A stretch of 64,000 bases of DNA, from the NCBI RefSeq assembly GCF_000319305.2, contig NZ_AMWJ02000001.1:744001-808000 (forward strand), given 5' to 3'. Both the position numbers and the translations under genes were made by a program. The notes under the pieces were generated by a model. The model was not told the DNA's origin, made no database searches, and worked only from the letters and a program-made list of their open reading frames with translations. The DNA is from Pseudomonas bharatica CSV86 (lineage in GTDB: Bacteria > Pseudomonadota > Gammaproteobacteria > Pseudomonadales > Pseudomonadaceae). Shown here one piece after another: positions 16,980-26,652 of this stretch (the stretch's first letter is position 1; the number at the start of each line of letters is the position of its first letter).

Positions 16980-18926
16980 ATGAAGTCGGGCACAAATGGC
17001 GGTTTTGCCAACCTGGGCATGGCCCGCAAGCTGGGGCTGGGATTCACGCTGGTGCTGGCCTTGACGGCGGTGGTCGCGGCGATCGGGATCGCTGCGCTGT
17101 ATGGCCTGGGCCAACGCTTCGATGGCCTCAAGCAGGCCACGGCGTTCAACGAGGATGTCCTCGGCCTGCGCCTGCATGAGCAACGTTATGCCCAGCGTTC
17201 CGATCCCAAGGACGCCGAGGCCCTGCGCAAGGGCGTCGAAGAACTGCAAAACCGCATCACGCAATTGCCGGAGCTGGCCGGCAGCGACGTGGGCAGCGCA
17301 CTGGCCGCATACCGCAAGGCGTTCGATGAATTCGTCGAGCTGACCCAGTCCAAGGAGCTGGCGCTGGATATGGCCAGTTGGTCGGTGTCGAGCGTCGCCA
17401 ACAACCTGGACGTCCTGCAGTCCGGGCTGGCCGATGACGGTACCTGGACCCTGAAGGACTCCCAAGGCCAGAAGGGCGCTGAATTCGTCGAGCAAGCGGG
17501 CCAGGTCGCACAGGTGGCGCGCCTGATGTTGCAGGCCATGGACGAAGCGCGCATCCGCCTGGACCAGAACCGCAAGGGCGCCGAAGACGTCCGCCAGGGC
17601 CGTATCGAACAGGCCGAGCAGGCTGCGCAATTGGCCGAGCAGCTCAAGTCCGCGATACAGGACCCCGGCTACCAGAGCGTGCTTGGCGAAGTCACCACCC
17701 ATATCGCCAGTTTTGGCGAGAAGCTGGGTGAATACACGGATCTGCTGGCCCGCGAAGCGCAATTGCGCAAACAGTTGCAGGAGCGTGCCGAGCAGGTCAT
17801 CTCGCGGGTCGAGCAGATCAACGGGGCCATCGATGCCAGCATGCAGCACGAGCTCAAGCGCAATGCCCTGCTGATCCTGGTTTCGTCGCTGGCAGCGCTG
17901 CTGGTCGGCGTGGTGGCGGCGATCCTGATTACCCGCGCCATCGTGCTGCCGCTGCGCCGGGTCATCGCTCGGGCCCAGGAGATTGCCGCCGGTGATCTGC
18001 GGGGGGAAATCATTGTCGATCGCCGTGATGAAGTGGGTCAGTTGCTATTGGCGATGCAGCAGATGGGCAGCGGCCTGGCCGTTATCGTCAGCGGCCTGCA
18101 GACCGGCATCGACAAACTGGCCAGCAGTGCCCACACCTTGTCGGCGGTGACCGAGCAGACCAACCGCGAAGTCGGCAGCCAGAAGGAAGAGACCGATCAG
18201 GTCGCTACCGCCATGCAGCAGATGACCGCCACGGTGCACAGCGTCGCCCGTGATGCCGAAGAGGCGGCCCAGGCCGCGCAGGCGGCGGATGGCAAGGTGG
18301 AAAGCGGGCAGCAGGTGGTACGCCAGAGCATGCAGCGCATCGAGCGCCTGGCCAGTGCCGCGGATTCTGCAAGCCACAGCATCGAAAACCTCAGTGCCGA
18401 GATCCAGCACATCGGTTCGGTGCTGGAGGTGATCAAGAGTGTCGCCGAGCAGACCAACCTGCTGGCGCTCAACGCTGCCATCGAAGCGGCGCGTGCCGGC
18501 GAGCAGGGGCGCGGCTTCGCCGTGGTGGCGGACGAGGTACGGGCCTTGGCCCAGCGCACCCAGCAATCCACTGGCGAGATCGAGCGCCTGGTCAGCAGCC
18601 TGCGCAGCAATGCCCAGGCTTCGGTCGCGCAGATCCAGGACAGCGGCGAGCTGGTCAAGCTGGCGGTGGCCGATGCGTTGCAGACCGAAAGCGCGCTGGG
18701 CAGCATCGCCGGGGCGGTGTCGCTGATCCAGCAGATGAACCAGCAGATCGCTGCTGCGGCAGAGCAGCAAAGTTCGGTAGCCGAGGAAATCAGCCGTAGC
18801 GTCACCCAGATCCGCAGCAGTGCCGACCAGTCGGCGATGGCCATGCGCGACAACGCCAGCTCGAGTATCGAGCTGGCGCAGTTGGGTGCGGAGTTGAAGG
18901 GGATGGTAGGGCATTTCCGGATCTGA
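16980..18926 (+). CDS. Methyl-accepting chemotaxis protein with HBM-type sensor
   Basis: This 648-residue chemoreceptor has TM1 at about residues 15-38, a long all-helical periplasmic domain of about 250 residues of the helical-bimodular (HBM) type seen in McpS-like receptors for organic acids, TM2 ([20 protein letters not shown]), a HAMP domain and a cytoplasmic signalling hairpin with the conserved [20 protein letters not shown] tip. The ATG at 16980 has GAGGGG upstream. It is in frame with the preceding MocR gene only because that gene's stop is lost to a one-base shift. The ligand is not known; TCA-cycle intermediates or other small acids are family precedents. Confidence 0.92.
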   Translation: MKSGTNGGFANLGMARKLGLGFTLVLALTAVVAAIGIAALYGLGQRFDGLKQATAFNEDVLGLRLHEQRYAQRSDPKDAEALRKGVEELQNRITQLPELAGSDVGSALAAYRKAFDEFVELTQSKELALDMASWSVSSVANNLDVLQSGLADDGTWTLKDSQGQKGAEFVEQAGQVAQVARLMLQAMDEARIRLDQNRKGAEDVRQGRIEQAEQAAQLAEQLKSAIQDPGYQSVLGEVTTHIASFGEKLGEYTDLLAREAQLRKQLQERAEQVISRVEQINGAIDASMQHELKRNALLILVSSLAALLVGVVAAILITRAIVLPLRRVIARAQEIAAGDLRGEIIVDRRDEVGQLLLAMQQMGSGLAVIVSGLQTGIDKLASSAHTLSAVTEQTNREVGSQKEETDQVATAMQQMTATVHSVARDAEEAAQAAQAADGKVESGQQVVRQSMQRIERLASAADSASHSIENLSAEIQHIGSVLEVIKSVAEQTNLLALNAAIEAARAGEQGRGFAVVADEVRALAQRTQQSTGEIERLVSSLRSNAQASVAQIQDSGELVKLAVADALQTESALGSIAGAVSLIQQMNQQIAAAAEQQSSVAEEISRSVTQIRSSADQSAMAMRDNASSSIELAQLGAELKGMVGHFRI

Positions 18927-18941
18927 GCCCGGAAATGCCTG

Positions 18942-20134
18942 TCAGGCGTTTTTGCGCCAGTTCAGGATCAACAGGGTAAGCACCCCGGCGACGATGCCCC
19001 AGAAGGCCGAACCGATCGAAAACAGGGTGAAGCCCGAGGCGGTGACCATGAAGGTGATCAGCGCCGCCTCGCGTTCCTTCGGTTCATTCATCGCCACGCT
19101 CAGGCCGTTCATGATCGAGCCGAACAGGGCCAGGGCGGCGATCGACAGCACCAGTTCCTTGGGCAGTGCGGCGAACAGGGCGGCGAGGGTGGCGCCGAAG
19201 GTGCCGGCGATGGCGTAGAAGATCCCGCACCAGACTGCTGCGGTGTAGCGTTTGCTCGGGTCCTCATGAGCGTGGGGCCGGTGCAGATGGCTGCGCTGAT
19301 GGCCGCCAGGTTGACCCCGTGGGCACCGAACGGCGCCAGCAGCAGCGAGGCGATGCCGGTCACCGAGATCAGGGGCGAGGCGGGTACCTGATAGCCGTCC
19401 GCACGCAGCACGGCGACGCCGGGCATGTTCTGCGAGGTCATCGCCACCACGAACAGCGGGATGCCGATGCTGATGGTCGCGGCCAGGGAGAAACTCGGCG
19501 TGGTCCACACCGGCACCGCCACTTCCAGGGCGAAGCCGCTGAAATCCAGCAGTCCGAGCACGGCGGACAGGCCCGTGCCCACCAGCAGTGCCGCCAGCAC
19601 CGAATAGCGCGGCGACAGGCGCTTTACCAGCAAGTAGCTGAAGAACATGCCCAGCACCAGGGTGGTACGGTGCTGCGCGGCTACGAAGATCTCGCTGCCG
19701 ATCTTGAACAGGATACCCGCCAGCAGGGCCGAGGCCAGGGATGCCGGAATACGTCGGACCAGACGCTCGAAGCTGCCCGTCAGGCCGCAGATCACCACCA
19801 GTACCGCGCAGGTGATATAAGCACCGATGGCTTCGCCATAGCTCACGCCGCCCAGGCTGGTGATCAGCAATGCCGCACCCGGGGTCGACCAGGCCACCGT
19901 TACCGGTGTGCGGTAGCGCAACGACAGGCCGATGCTGCACACTGCCATGCCGATGGACAGGGCCCAGATCCACGATGAAATCTGCGCACTGGTTAGTCCC
20001 GCAGCCTGGCCGGCCTGGAACATCAGGACCAGCGAACTGGTGTAGCCGGTGAGCATGGCGATAAAACCGGCGACTATCGCCGAGGGAGACGAGTCGGCCA
20101 GCGGCCGCAGTTGCGCGGAAGTGGCGTTGGGCAT
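18942..20134 (-). pseudogene. benE: BenE-family benzoate transporter, frameshifted
   Basis: This is a BenE-type benzoate/H+ symporter of the inner membrane. The N-terminal part (MPNATSAQLRPLADSSPSAIVAGF and about eight helices) reads from 20134 down to AAICTGP near 19278. The C-terminal part (HAHEDPSKRYTAAVWCG... to WRKNA) continues in another frame to 18942. One C is missing on the coding strand, seen as the GGGG run at 19274-19277. Restored, the protein is about 397 residues, normal for the family. AAGGAA before ATG 20134 supports the start. No ben catabolic genes are nearby, so it may serve another aromatic acid. Confidence 0.87.
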
Positions 20135-20267
20135 GGGAAATTCCTTGTTCTTCGATGTAAGCAGATTTTTCAGACTACCGTGGGCACGGCATGTGCTTGC
20201 GGTACAGCGAGCGTTGCATTTAGCCGTACAGTCAGCGATCGCGTTTTGGGTAAAAGAGGGGAGCACG

Positions 20268-20870
20268 ATGTACAAGGTCTATGGGGATTACCAATCGGGC
20301 AACTGCTACAAGATCAAGCTGATGCTGCACCTGCTCGATCTGCCCTACACCTGGCAGCCTGTGGATATTCTCAAGGGAGATACGCAGACGCCGGAGTTCC
20401 TGGCAATGAATCCCAACGGCAAGGTGCCTGTGCTGCAACTGGAGGACGGTACCTGCCTGTGGGAGTCCAACGCGATTCTCAATTTCCTCGCCGACGGCAG
20501 CGAGTTCCTGCCAAGCGAGCCGCGCCTGCGTACCCAGGTGCTGCAATGGCAGTTTTTCGAGCAGTACAGCCATGAGCCGTACATTGCCGTGGCGCGTTTC
20601 ATCCAGTTCTACCTGGGGCTGCCGGACGAGCGCCTGGAGGAGTACCGCAAGCTGCACAAGGGTGGGCACAAGGCGCTGAAGGTGATGGAGCGGCAACTGG
20701 AAGTGACGCCGTACCTGGTAGGGGACCAGTACTCGATCGCCGATGTGGCGCTGTATGCCTACACCCATGTCGCCCATGAGGGTGGCTTCGACCTGGCAGC
20801 GTATCCCAGGGTCAGGGAATGGCTGGCGCGGGTGGCGGCGCATCCGCGGCATGTAACCATGCTCGGTTGA
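20268..20870 (+). CDS. Glutathione S-transferase family protein
   Basis: This 200-residue cytoplasmic GST has an N-terminal thioredoxin-like domain (residues 1-80) with YQSGNCYKIKLMLHLLDLPY, the cis-Pro motif GKVPVLQLEDG and ESNAILNFLAD (glutathione binding), and an alpha-helical C-terminal domain with the SIADVALYAYTHVA motif. The likely catalytic residue is a Ser or Cys near position 11-13, as in bacterial beta/nu-like forms. The ATG at 20268 has AGGGG upstream. It is divergent from benE. Conjugation or dehalogenation substrate unknown. Confidence 0.88.
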   Translation: MYKVYGDYQSGNCYKIKLMLHLLDLPYTWQPVDILKGDTQTPEFLAMNPNGKVPVLQLEDGTCLWESNAILNFLADGSEFLPSEPRLRTQVLQWQFFEQYSHEPYIAVARFIQFYLGLPDERLEEYRKLHKGGHKALKVMERQLEVTPYLVGDQYSIADVALYAYTHVAHEGGFDLAAYPRVREWLARVAAHPRHVTMLG

Positions 20871-20888
20871 TGTTGAAGCTGCTGGCCT

Positions 20889-20961
20889 CATCGCTGGCAA
20901 GCCAGCTCCCACAGGGCCCGCATGCACCGCGAAACCTGTGGGAGCTGGCTTGCCAGCGATG
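20889..20961. repeat. REPIN (paired REP palindromes, type B)
   Basis: A 26-base arm, CATCGCTGGCAAGCC followed by AGCTCCCACAG, at 20889-20914 pairs perfectly with its inverted copy at 20936-20961 around a 21-base centre. It fills the gap between two converging genes and is a typical Pseudomonas extragenic REP doublet. Confidence 0.9.
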
Positions 20962-20963
20962 AT

Positions 20964-21335
20964 TTACACCGCAGAAAACCGCTTGTTCAGATAGTCGATG
21001 ATCACCTTGGACTCATACATCCAGGTGGTCTTGCCATCTTCTTCGATCCGCAGGCACGGCACCTTGACCTTGCCGCCACCTTCGAGCAGCGCCTGGCGAT
21101 CCTGCTCGTTGTTCTTCGCATCGCGCAATGCCACCGGTACATTCAGGCGGTGCAGGGTACGGCGGGTCTTCACGCAGAACGGGCAGGCATGGAACTGGTA
21201 CAGGCTCAGGCCGCGGGCCTGCTCCTCCACCCTGGCCTGGGCCGCCGGATCCCGCTTGAGCCTGGCCGGACGGCTGATCCAGTCGAAAAAGACGATCATT
21301 TGGCCGAGGCCGACTCGCAGGGCTTTGACGATCAT
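20964..21335 (-). CDS. Glutaredoxin/GST N-terminal domain protein
   Basis: This 123-residue protein has an N-terminal hydrophobic stretch (VGLGQMIVFFDWI) that may anchor it to the membrane, then a glutaredoxin-like domain with active site CPFCVK, a cis-Pro KVKVPCLRIEEDG and YESKVIIDYL. Glutathione-dependent thiol-disulfide exchange is likely. ATG 21335 follows GAGGA. It is downstream of folE on the same strand, but a terminator hairpin (21357-21376) separates them. Confidence 0.85.
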   Translation of the reverse strand: MIVKALRVGLGQMIVFFDWISRPARLKRDPAAQARVEEQARGLSLYQFHACPFCVKTRRTLHRLNVPVALRDAKNNEQDRQALLEGGGKVKVPCLRIEEDGKTTWMYESKVIIDYLNKRFSAV

Positions 21336-21356
21336 GATGATTCCTCGCAATAAAAA

Positions 21357-21376
21357 GCCGACCTGAAAAGGTCGGC
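21357..21376 (-). terminator. Rho-independent terminator of folE
   Basis: The stem GCCGACC/GGTCGGC has a six-base loop and is followed on the minus strand by TTTTTAT. It lies just after the folE stop, so it ends folE transcription and the glutaredoxin gene depends on read-through or its own promoter. Confidence 0.8.
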
Positions 21377-21393
21377 CCGGATAACGCTCCCGA

Positions 21394-21939
21394 TCACTTG
21401 ATCAGGCTGAGAAACTCGCTGCGGGTCGCCGCGTTTTCGCGGAATTCGCCAAGCATCACCGAAGTGATCATGGACGAGTTCTGCTTCTCCACACCGCGCA
21501 TCATCATGCACATGTGCTTGGCTTCGATGACCACCGCCACGCCCATGGCGCCGGTGACCTTCTGGATCGCCTCGGCGATTTCGCGGCTGAGGTTTTCCTG
21601 GATCTGCAGGCGACGGGCATACATGTCGACGATCCGTGCCACCTTGGACAGGCCCAGCACCTTGCCACTCGGGATATAGGCGACGTGCGCCTTGCCGATG
21701 AACGGCAGCAGGTGGTGTTCGCATAGCGAGTACAGCTCGATGTCCTTGACCAGGACCATTTCGCTGTTGTCGGAGCTGAACAGTGCGCCGTTGGTGACTT
21801 CTTCCAGCGTTTGGTTGTAACCGCGGCAAAGGTACTGCATGGCCTTCGCGGCCCGTTTCGGCGTGTCGAGCAGGCCTTCGCGGGAGACATCCTCGCCGAG
21901 TTGGCCAAGGATCGCGGTGTAATGCTGTTCCAGGGACAT
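21394..21939 (-). CDS. folE: GTP cyclohydrolase I
   Basis: FolE converts GTP to 7,8-dihydroneopterin triphosphate, the first step of folate synthesis, as a cytoplasmic zinc-dependent decamer. The 181-residue protein shows the zinc and active-site motifs [20 protein letters not shown] and the C-terminal [13 protein letters not shown], with Cys and His ligands intact. It heads a minus-strand run with a Smr-domain gene 69 bases upstream. Confidence 0.95.
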   Translation of the reverse strand: MSLEQHYTAILGQLGEDVSREGLLDTPKRAAKAMQYLCRGYNQTLEEVTNGALFSSDNSEMVLVKDIELYSLCEHHLLPFIGKAHVAYIPSGKVLGLSKVARIVDMYARRLQIQENLSREIAEAIQKVTGAMGVAVVIEAKHMCMMMRGVEKQNSSMITSVMLGEFRENAATRSEFLSLIK

Positions 21940-22008
21940 GGATCTACCTGTGGTGTATTTCGCAAACGCGAAGGGTACGGCGGCTGTGGCGCCGCCGCAA
22001 GTGCGGCG

Positions 22009-22566
22009 TTACTCGTCGCGTCCTTCGAGCATGGTCCGGCGCAGCATCACGTACACCGCGCCGGTGCCACCATGACGGGCCTGGCACGAGGTGAAGCCGA
22101 GCACCTGGGGGTGCTGGCGCAGCCAGGTATTGACGTGACTCTTGATCATCGGCCGCTTGCCGTCCAGGCGCACGGCCTTGCCGTGGGTGACGCGCACGCA
22201 GCGGATTTCGAAGCGGGTGGCCTCGGCAAGAAAGTCCCAGAGGATCTCCCGGGCCTTTTCCACGCTCATGCCGTGCAGGTCGAGGCTGCCTTCGAAGGGA
22301 ATCTGGCCGATCTTGAGTTTGCGCATCTGGCTTTCCTGGACGCCGTCGCGGCTCCAGTGCAGGTCGTCTTCAGGGCCGACATCGATGACGAACTGGTCCG
22401 ACAGGCCGTCGACCACGGGCTGGTCGCTGCGCACCGTGGCGTTCTGCCTCAGGCTGGCGAGCTGCTTGCGATCGGCCTTGGGTTTGCCGATATCGGCGCG
22501 GTCATGCTTGATCGGCTTGACGCCGCGCATCTCGCTTGTGAACAGGGAAAAATCATCGTCTTGCAT
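22009..22566 (-). CDS. Smr-domain protein
   Basis: This 185-residue protein has a disordered basic N-terminus and a C-terminal Smr domain with LDLHGMSVEKAREI, RVTHGKA and the closing GGTGAVYVMLRR. Smr domains nick or bind nucleic acid structures; stand-alone bacterial members include endonucleases and ribosome-rescue nucleases such as SmrB. The LDLHG motif is intact, so nuclease activity is possible. It lies upstream of folE on the same strand. Confidence 0.88.
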   Translation of the reverse strand: MQDDDFSLFTSEMRGVKPIKHDRADIGKPKADRKQLASLRQNATVRSDQPVVDGLSDQFVIDVGPEDDLHWSRDGVQESQMRKLKIGQIPFEGSLDLHGMSVEKAREILWDFLAEATRFEIRCVRVTHGKAVRLDGKRPMIKSHVNTWLRQHPQVLGFTSCQARHGGTGAVYVMLRRTMLEGRDE

Positions 22567-22603
22567 GTAAAGCCTCCGCCGGAACCGCGCAGAGTCTACG
22601 CAG

Positions 22604-22924
22604 TCAGTCGTGTTTTTTCATCAAATGCGGGGACAGGCCGAGCTCCCGGCCACGACGCAGGCGCAGGCGGCGACGGCGCCAGACCCAGACGCCGAGGTAA
22701 AGAACCAGCAGGCCACCAAGCAGGATCAGGCTGGCGGCGGCGGGATTGTCGTTGAGTTCACCCAGGGCAGCGGGGCGCCCCAGCAGGCTGGCGGCACCGG
22801 CCATGGCCAATAGCACGCCGCAGGTGGTCAGGAGCATGGCGAACATCGCGGCCAGGCGCGAACCCCAGGCGCCCGGCTGGCGCGGGCGCAGGCGTTTGGC
22901 GTCGAAACCGTCGGATATTTTCAT
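22604..22924 (-). CDS. Small two-helix membrane protein of unknown function
   Basis: This 106-residue protein has two hydrophobic helices (MFAMLLTTCGVLLAMAGAASLL; AASLILLGGLLVLYLGVWVW) and a very basic C-terminal tail (RRRRLRLRRGRELG) that should lie in the cytoplasm. I do not recognise a family. It sits between a hydrolase-like gene and the Smr gene in the same direction. Confidence 0.7.
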   Translation of the reverse strand: MKISDGFDAKRLRPRQPGAWGSRLAAMFAMLLTTCGVLLAMAGAASLLGRPAALGELNDNPAAASLILLGGLLVLYLGVWVWRRRRLRLRRGRELGLSPHLMKKHD

Positions 22925-22993
22925 GCCGATCTCCTCAGTGGATATCCGGGTTTCGACCGGTAATCGTCGAGGTGGTTCCGTACGCCAGCCGGA

Positions 22994-23584
22994 TCAGATC
23001 AGGCTGTCGACGGGCGCCACGCAGGCGAAGTTGTCGGCCATGATCGCCATTTCGCTCTGCTGGATCTGTGCGGCAGGTATGACGCCGCCCTTGAACGGCA
23101 GGTCGCGGGTGGCACAGCCATCCTCGACCAGGGTGCAGCGGTAGCCATAGTCCTTGGCCCGGCGCACGGTGGTGCTGACGCTGGAATGGCTCATGAAACC
23201 GCAGACGATGATGTCCAGGTGGCCGAGTTCCTGCAGGGTTTCGTGCAGCCGGGTGTTCTTGAACGCATTGGGCATGCGTTTTTCGATGATGATTTCGTCG
23301 CCGCGGGGTTCCAGGCCCGGAATGAACTCGCCACGCGGACCTTGCGGATCGAACAGGCCACCGACGGTACCCAGATGCCGCACATGGATGATCGGCCGGC
23401 CGGCCCTGCGGGCCGCTTCGAGCAGTTTGCCGATGTTCGCCACGGCTTCGTCCATGCCCGACAGCGCCAGGGGGCCGCTCAGGTATTCCTTCTGGGCATC
23501 GATGATCACCAGGCTGGCGTTGCTCAGCTTCGCTGGCGGATAGCCGCGTCCACTGAGGTGGAACATGGTCGTTGGAACAGACAT
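22994..23584 (-). CDS. Isochorismatase-like hydrolase with Ser at nucleophile site
   Basis: This 197-residue alpha/beta protein is of the cysteine hydrolase superfamily. The catalytic Asp is at residue 29 (VIIDAQKEY) and the Lys at 102 (EKRMPNAF). Where nicotinamidase-like enzymes have a nucleophilic Cys in GCMTHMCV, this one reads GFMSHSSV, placing Ser135 at that position. Members without Cys are known (isochorismatase and PhzD type), so it may be a vinyl-ether hydrolase rather than an amidase. ATG 23584 has AAGGAG upstream and is preferred over the adjacent TTG. Confidence 0.85.
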   Translation of the reverse strand: MSVPTTMFHLSGRGYPPAKLSNASLVIIDAQKEYLSGPLALSGMDEAVANIGKLLEAARRAGRPIIHVRHLGTVGGLFDPQGPRGEFIPGLEPRGDEIIIEKRMPNAFKNTRLHETLQELGHLDIIVCGFMSHSSVSTTVRRAKDYGYRCTLVEDGCATRDLPFKGGVIPAAQIQQSEMAIMADNFACVAPVDSLI

Positions 23585-23771
23585 CAAGGGCTCCTTTGGC
23601 TAGGGCTTTTTGGCTATTCTCCCCTGCTTGGCCGCCGATGTGAATCGCTTAGCGTACAAGTGGCGTAGTTAGTGGCTCTCAGCCATGTCAGCGATTGGCT
23701 CATTTTTGTGGTGGCGGCCCATCACGGCGCCGGGCTGGTAGAATCGTCGGTCGTCTTTCAAGGAGTCTGCC

Positions 23772-24680
23772 GTGATCACTTCCCGCCTGCGCACGTTGCG
23801 CGATCATATTCGCTGGGCTGTCAGCCGTTTCCATGAACACGAGCTGTTCTTCGGGCATGGCGCCGACAACGCCTGGGACGAGGCCCGCCTGCTGGTGCTG
23901 GGCGCGGTGCACCTGCCTTGGGAAGTGGCCGACAGCTACCTCGATTGCCGCCTGGAGGACGACGAACTGGTCAAGCTGCAGCGCCTGCTCAAGCGCCGCA
24001 TCGAAGACCGTGTGCCCACCGCCTACCTGCTGGGCGAGGCGTGGTTCTGCGGGATGTCGTTCATTGTCGATGAGCGTGTGCTGGTGCCGCGTTCGCCGAT
24101 TGGCGAACTGATCGAAAAGCGCTTCGAACCCTGGCTGGCCGCCGAACCTGCGCGGATTCTCGATCTATGCACCGGTTCCGGTTGCATCGGCATCGTCAGC
24201 GCCGACGTGTTCCCCGACGCCGAAGTGGTGCTGGCCGACCTCTCCTTCGATGCGCTCGAAGTGGCCAACCAGAACATCGAGCGCCATGGCCTGGAGCAGC
24301 GTGTCTATACCGTCCAGGGCGATGGCTTCTCCGGCCTGCCGGGCCAGCGTTTCGACCTGATCCTGTCCAACCCGCCCTATGTCGATGCCGAGGACTTCGC
24401 CGACATGCCGGCGGAATATCACCACGAACCCGAGCTGGGCCTGGCCTGTGGCAACGATGGCCTGGATCTGGTCCGGCGCATGCTGGCCGAAGCTGCCGAT
24501 CACCTGACCGAGAAGGGCCTGTTGATCGTCGAGGTGGGCAATAGCCAGGTGCATGTCGAGCAACTGTATCCGGAAGTGGATTTCGCCTGGCTGGAGTTCG
24601 AGCGTGGCGGCCACGGCGTGTTCATGCTGACTGCCGAGCAATGCCGCAAGCACCAGGCGCTGTTCGCCTCGCGGGTCTAA
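23772..24680 (+). CDS. prmB: Ribosomal protein L3 glutamine methyltransferase
   Basis: PrmB methylates a glutamine of ribosomal protein L3 using S-adenosylmethionine. The 302-residue protein has the HemK/PrmB N-terminal helical domain and a Rossmann methyltransferase core with [13 protein letters not shown] and the substrate-glutamine motif [10 protein letters not shown]. Translation starts at GTG 23772 with AAGGAG upstream. In Pseudomonas it lies close to aroC, as here, with two reverse genes between. Confidence 0.95.
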   Translation: MITSRLRTLRDHIRWAVSRFHEHELFFGHGADNAWDEARLLVLGAVHLPWEVADSYLDCRLEDDELVKLQRLLKRRIEDRVPTAYLLGEAWFCGMSFIVDERVLVPRSPIGELIEKRFEPWLAAEPARILDLCTGSGCIGIVSADVFPDAEVVLADLSFDALEVANQNIERHGLEQRVYTVQGDGFSGLPGQRFDLILSNPPYVDAEDFADMPAEYHHEPELGLACGNDGLDLVRRMLAEAADHLTEKGLLIVEVGNSQVHVEQLYPEVDFAWLEFERGGHGVFMLTAEQCRKHQALFASRV

Positions 24681-24693
24681 AGAACCACGCAGA

Positions 24694-24786
24694 CCCTGTG
24701 GGAGCGGGTTTACCCGCGATTGCGGTAGTGAATTCACCGACGCAATCGCGGCGGTTCGGCGTTCCGATGAACCCGCTCCCACAGGG
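24694..24786. repeat. REPIN (type A)
   Basis: The outer arms CCCTGTGGGAGCGGGTT and AACCCGCTCCCACAGGG and an inner pair CGCGATTGCG/CGCAATCGCG form a doublet of the GGGTTTACCC class. It occupies the gap between prmB and a reverse gene. Confidence 0.88.
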
Positions 24787-24800
24787 TACGCGGTGTATTT

Positions 24801-25598
24801 TCAGCGATGTGTCGCGATCCAGATCAGCAACCCGGCCTGGAACACGGCAAACGCTACCAGGCAGGTGATGGTAAAGCGCAGCCCGCTGTCCTCGCGCTTG
24901 AACTTGGCGACCCGTTCGTCCCGCTCGCGCAGTTGCGCTTCCTTCTCATGCAGCTTCTGCTCGGCCTGCTGGAGCATGTTGGCGGCATCGATGATGTCGA
25001 CCCGCTGCAATTTGTCGGTGTTCCAGCCGCCCTTGAGCTGGCCGACCTGGGTTTCCACGTAGCGCCCTTTCAGGTGCTGGGCGTCGGCGTACTCCACCTC
25101 GATACCGCTGGCATGCAGCACGTGGTCGCGGCGCAGCCGGGTGTCTTCGTTGAGGGCGTCCTTGTTCGCCAGCAACCCGCCTTCCAGGCGATAGCCCGAC
25201 CAGCGCCGCTGGGCCCATTGCACGCCCTGGGCTACAAGGAAGCGGCCGATGCCGCGGTTCAGCGGTTCGACCTGCAGGCCGCTGTCGGGGCCCACGGTTA
25301 CCAGGCGCTCGGCGTGATCGACGCGGATGTCGAGGACATTCTGTTCCTTGCGCGTTTTCTGCCCGGGCAGGCGAATCTCCATGCGCAGCAGGCTGTGCTC
25401 CTTGCTGTGCCGTTCGGCATAACCGTACTGGACGAAGCGCAGCGGGCGCGGGCCGCTGTTGCGGTCGGTGGGCAGCGGCGCCAGGCGCAGCAACTGGAAG
25501 TGCTCCGGGGCAAGGTCCGCCCAGGGCAACGGAGCGGGTTCCGGCGCAACCGGTTCGTCGGTCGCTTCGGCAGCGTCCTGGGTGGGTGCATCTGTCAT
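24801..25598 (-). CDS. Tail-anchored coiled-coil protein, unknown function
   Basis: This 265-residue protein is not of a family I recognise. It has an acidic Pro/Ala-rich N-terminus, a mixed alpha/beta middle (RFVQYGYAERHSKEHSLLRMEI; RFLVAQGVQWAQRRW), a predicted coiled coil near residues 205-240 (LQQAEQKLHEKEAQLRERDER) and one C-terminal transmembrane helix (FTITCLVAFAVFQAGLLIWIA) that leaves the bulk in the cytoplasm. ATG 25598 follows AGGACC. It lies between prmB and aroC on the opposite strand, next to an alpha/beta hydrolase. Confidence 0.75.
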   Translation of the reverse strand: MTDAPTQDAAEATDEPVAPEPAPLPWADLAPEHFQLLRLAPLPTDRNSGPRPLRFVQYGYAERHSKEHSLLRMEIRLPGQKTRKEQNVLDIRVDHAERLVTVGPDSGLQVEPLNRGIGRFLVAQGVQWAQRRWSGYRLEGGLLANKDALNEDTRLRRDHVLHASGIEVEYADAQHLKGRYVETQVGQLKGGWNTDKLQRVDIIDAANMLQQAEQKLHEKEAQLRERDERVAKFKREDSGLRFTITCLVAFAVFQAGLLIWIATHR

Positions 25599-25695
25599 CA
25601 AGGCGGTCCTCTTTTATGCGCGCCAGGCAGCCTGCAATGGCGGTGCCTGCATCTTTCTATCGGCCGCGGCGGCGAGGACTGGAGGGCAAATTTCC

Positions 25696-26652
25696 TTAAC
25701 GGGTTGCCAACTGCTGCACAAACGCGACGATCCGCTCGCCGAGGGCGCTGGCCAGGGGCAACTCAGGATTGGTGTAGGCGTCGCGCTGTTGGCCTATGCC
25801 CGGCGGGCTGATACGCAGCATATGGTTCATGCCGTCGATCAGCGCCAACTGCGCATCGGGCTTGGCTGCATGCAAGGCACGGGCATCGGCAGGACTGACC
25901 TGAAGGTCGTTGCGCCCCTGGAGGATCAGGGCCGGCACCTTCACGCTGGCGAACGCGGCAGCCGGGTCCTGGCGAAACAGGGAGATCAGGTAGGGCTGCA
26001 CGCTGGGACGAAAGACATCCTTCAGTACTGCAGGCAACCGCTCGCTTTGCCGGCCGGCCTTGAGCTGGGCGATCACGGCCTCGGCGCGCTTGAGTTCGGC
26101 GGGCGGCAGTTGCTCGGCCAGTTGTTCTCGCAGTACCTGGTCGATTGGCCGGCCGCTGCCGGCCAGGGTAATCACGCCGTCGGCAGTAGCGGGTGTGGCC
26201 GCCAGGCTGGCGATCAGCGCGCCTTCGCTGTGACCCAGAAGGATAAGCGGACCGAAGCGTGGATCGGCCTTGATCTTGCGGCTCCAGGCGACAGCGTCGG
26301 CTACATAGCGCTCGACGCTGAGGTTGCGCTCGTCCGGCGTCGCCGCCAGGCTCTCGGCAACCCCGCGCTTGTCGTAGCGCACGCTGGCGATGCCATTGCG
26401 CGCCAGTTGCAGGGCGAGGCGCTTGAGGATATCGATGCGTCCCACGGCCGGGTTGTTGCCATCGCGGTCCGTGGGGCCGGAGCCAGCGATGATCAGCACC
26501 ACCGGCGGAGGTGTGTCGCTGCGCGGCAGCAGCAGGCTGCCATGCAGGATGCCCTGGCCGGTATCGAGGCTGACCGGACGCTGGAACACCGCCGGAGCGG
26601 CCTGGGCTGTACAGCAGAGGAGCATCAGGAGGAGGGCGGCAAGGCGCGGCAT
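25696..26652 (-). CDS. Exported alpha/beta hydrolase
   Basis: This 318-residue serine hydrolase has a signal peptide (MPRLAALLLMLLCCTAQA), the oxyanion-hole segment LIIAGSGPTDRDGNN, the nucleophile elbow GHSEG, a late acid in LQGRNDLQV and His in GMNHML. It resembles periplasmic hydrolases of the YqiA/acyl-CoA thioester type; the substrate is unknown. ATG 26652 is used because it begins the signal peptide; a GTG four codons earlier is possible and neither has a strong ribosome binding site. Confidence 0.82.
   Translation of the reverse strand: MPRLAALLLMLLCCTAQAAPAVFQRPVSLDTGQGILHGSLLLPRSDTPPPVVLIIAGSGPTDRDGNNPAVGRIDILKRLALQLARNGIASVRYDKRGVAESLAATPDERNLSVERYVADAVAWSRKIKADPRFGPLILLGHSEGALIASLAATPATADGVITLAGSGRPIDQVLREQLAEQLPPAELKRAEAVIAQLKAGRQSERLPAVLKDVFRPSVQPYLISLFRQDPAAAFASVKVPALILQGRNDLQVSPADARALHAAKPDAQLALIDGMNHMLRISPPGIGQQRDAYTNPELPLASALGERIVAFVQQLATR

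Noticed and set aside
16170..17849. Long open frame on the minus strand opposite the MocR and chemoreceptor genes
   Set aside because: It is a GC-rich antisense shadow with no motifs and no ribosome binding site. The plus-strand genes have clear domains. The same applies to long antisense frames at 52562-54292, 57172-58728, 45076-46677 and 59611-60999.
15438..18926. A genuine regulator-chemoreceptor fusion protein
   Set aside because: The normal MocR C-terminus and stop are present one base off, and the chemoreceptor has its own ATG, ribosome binding site and signal-anchor helix.
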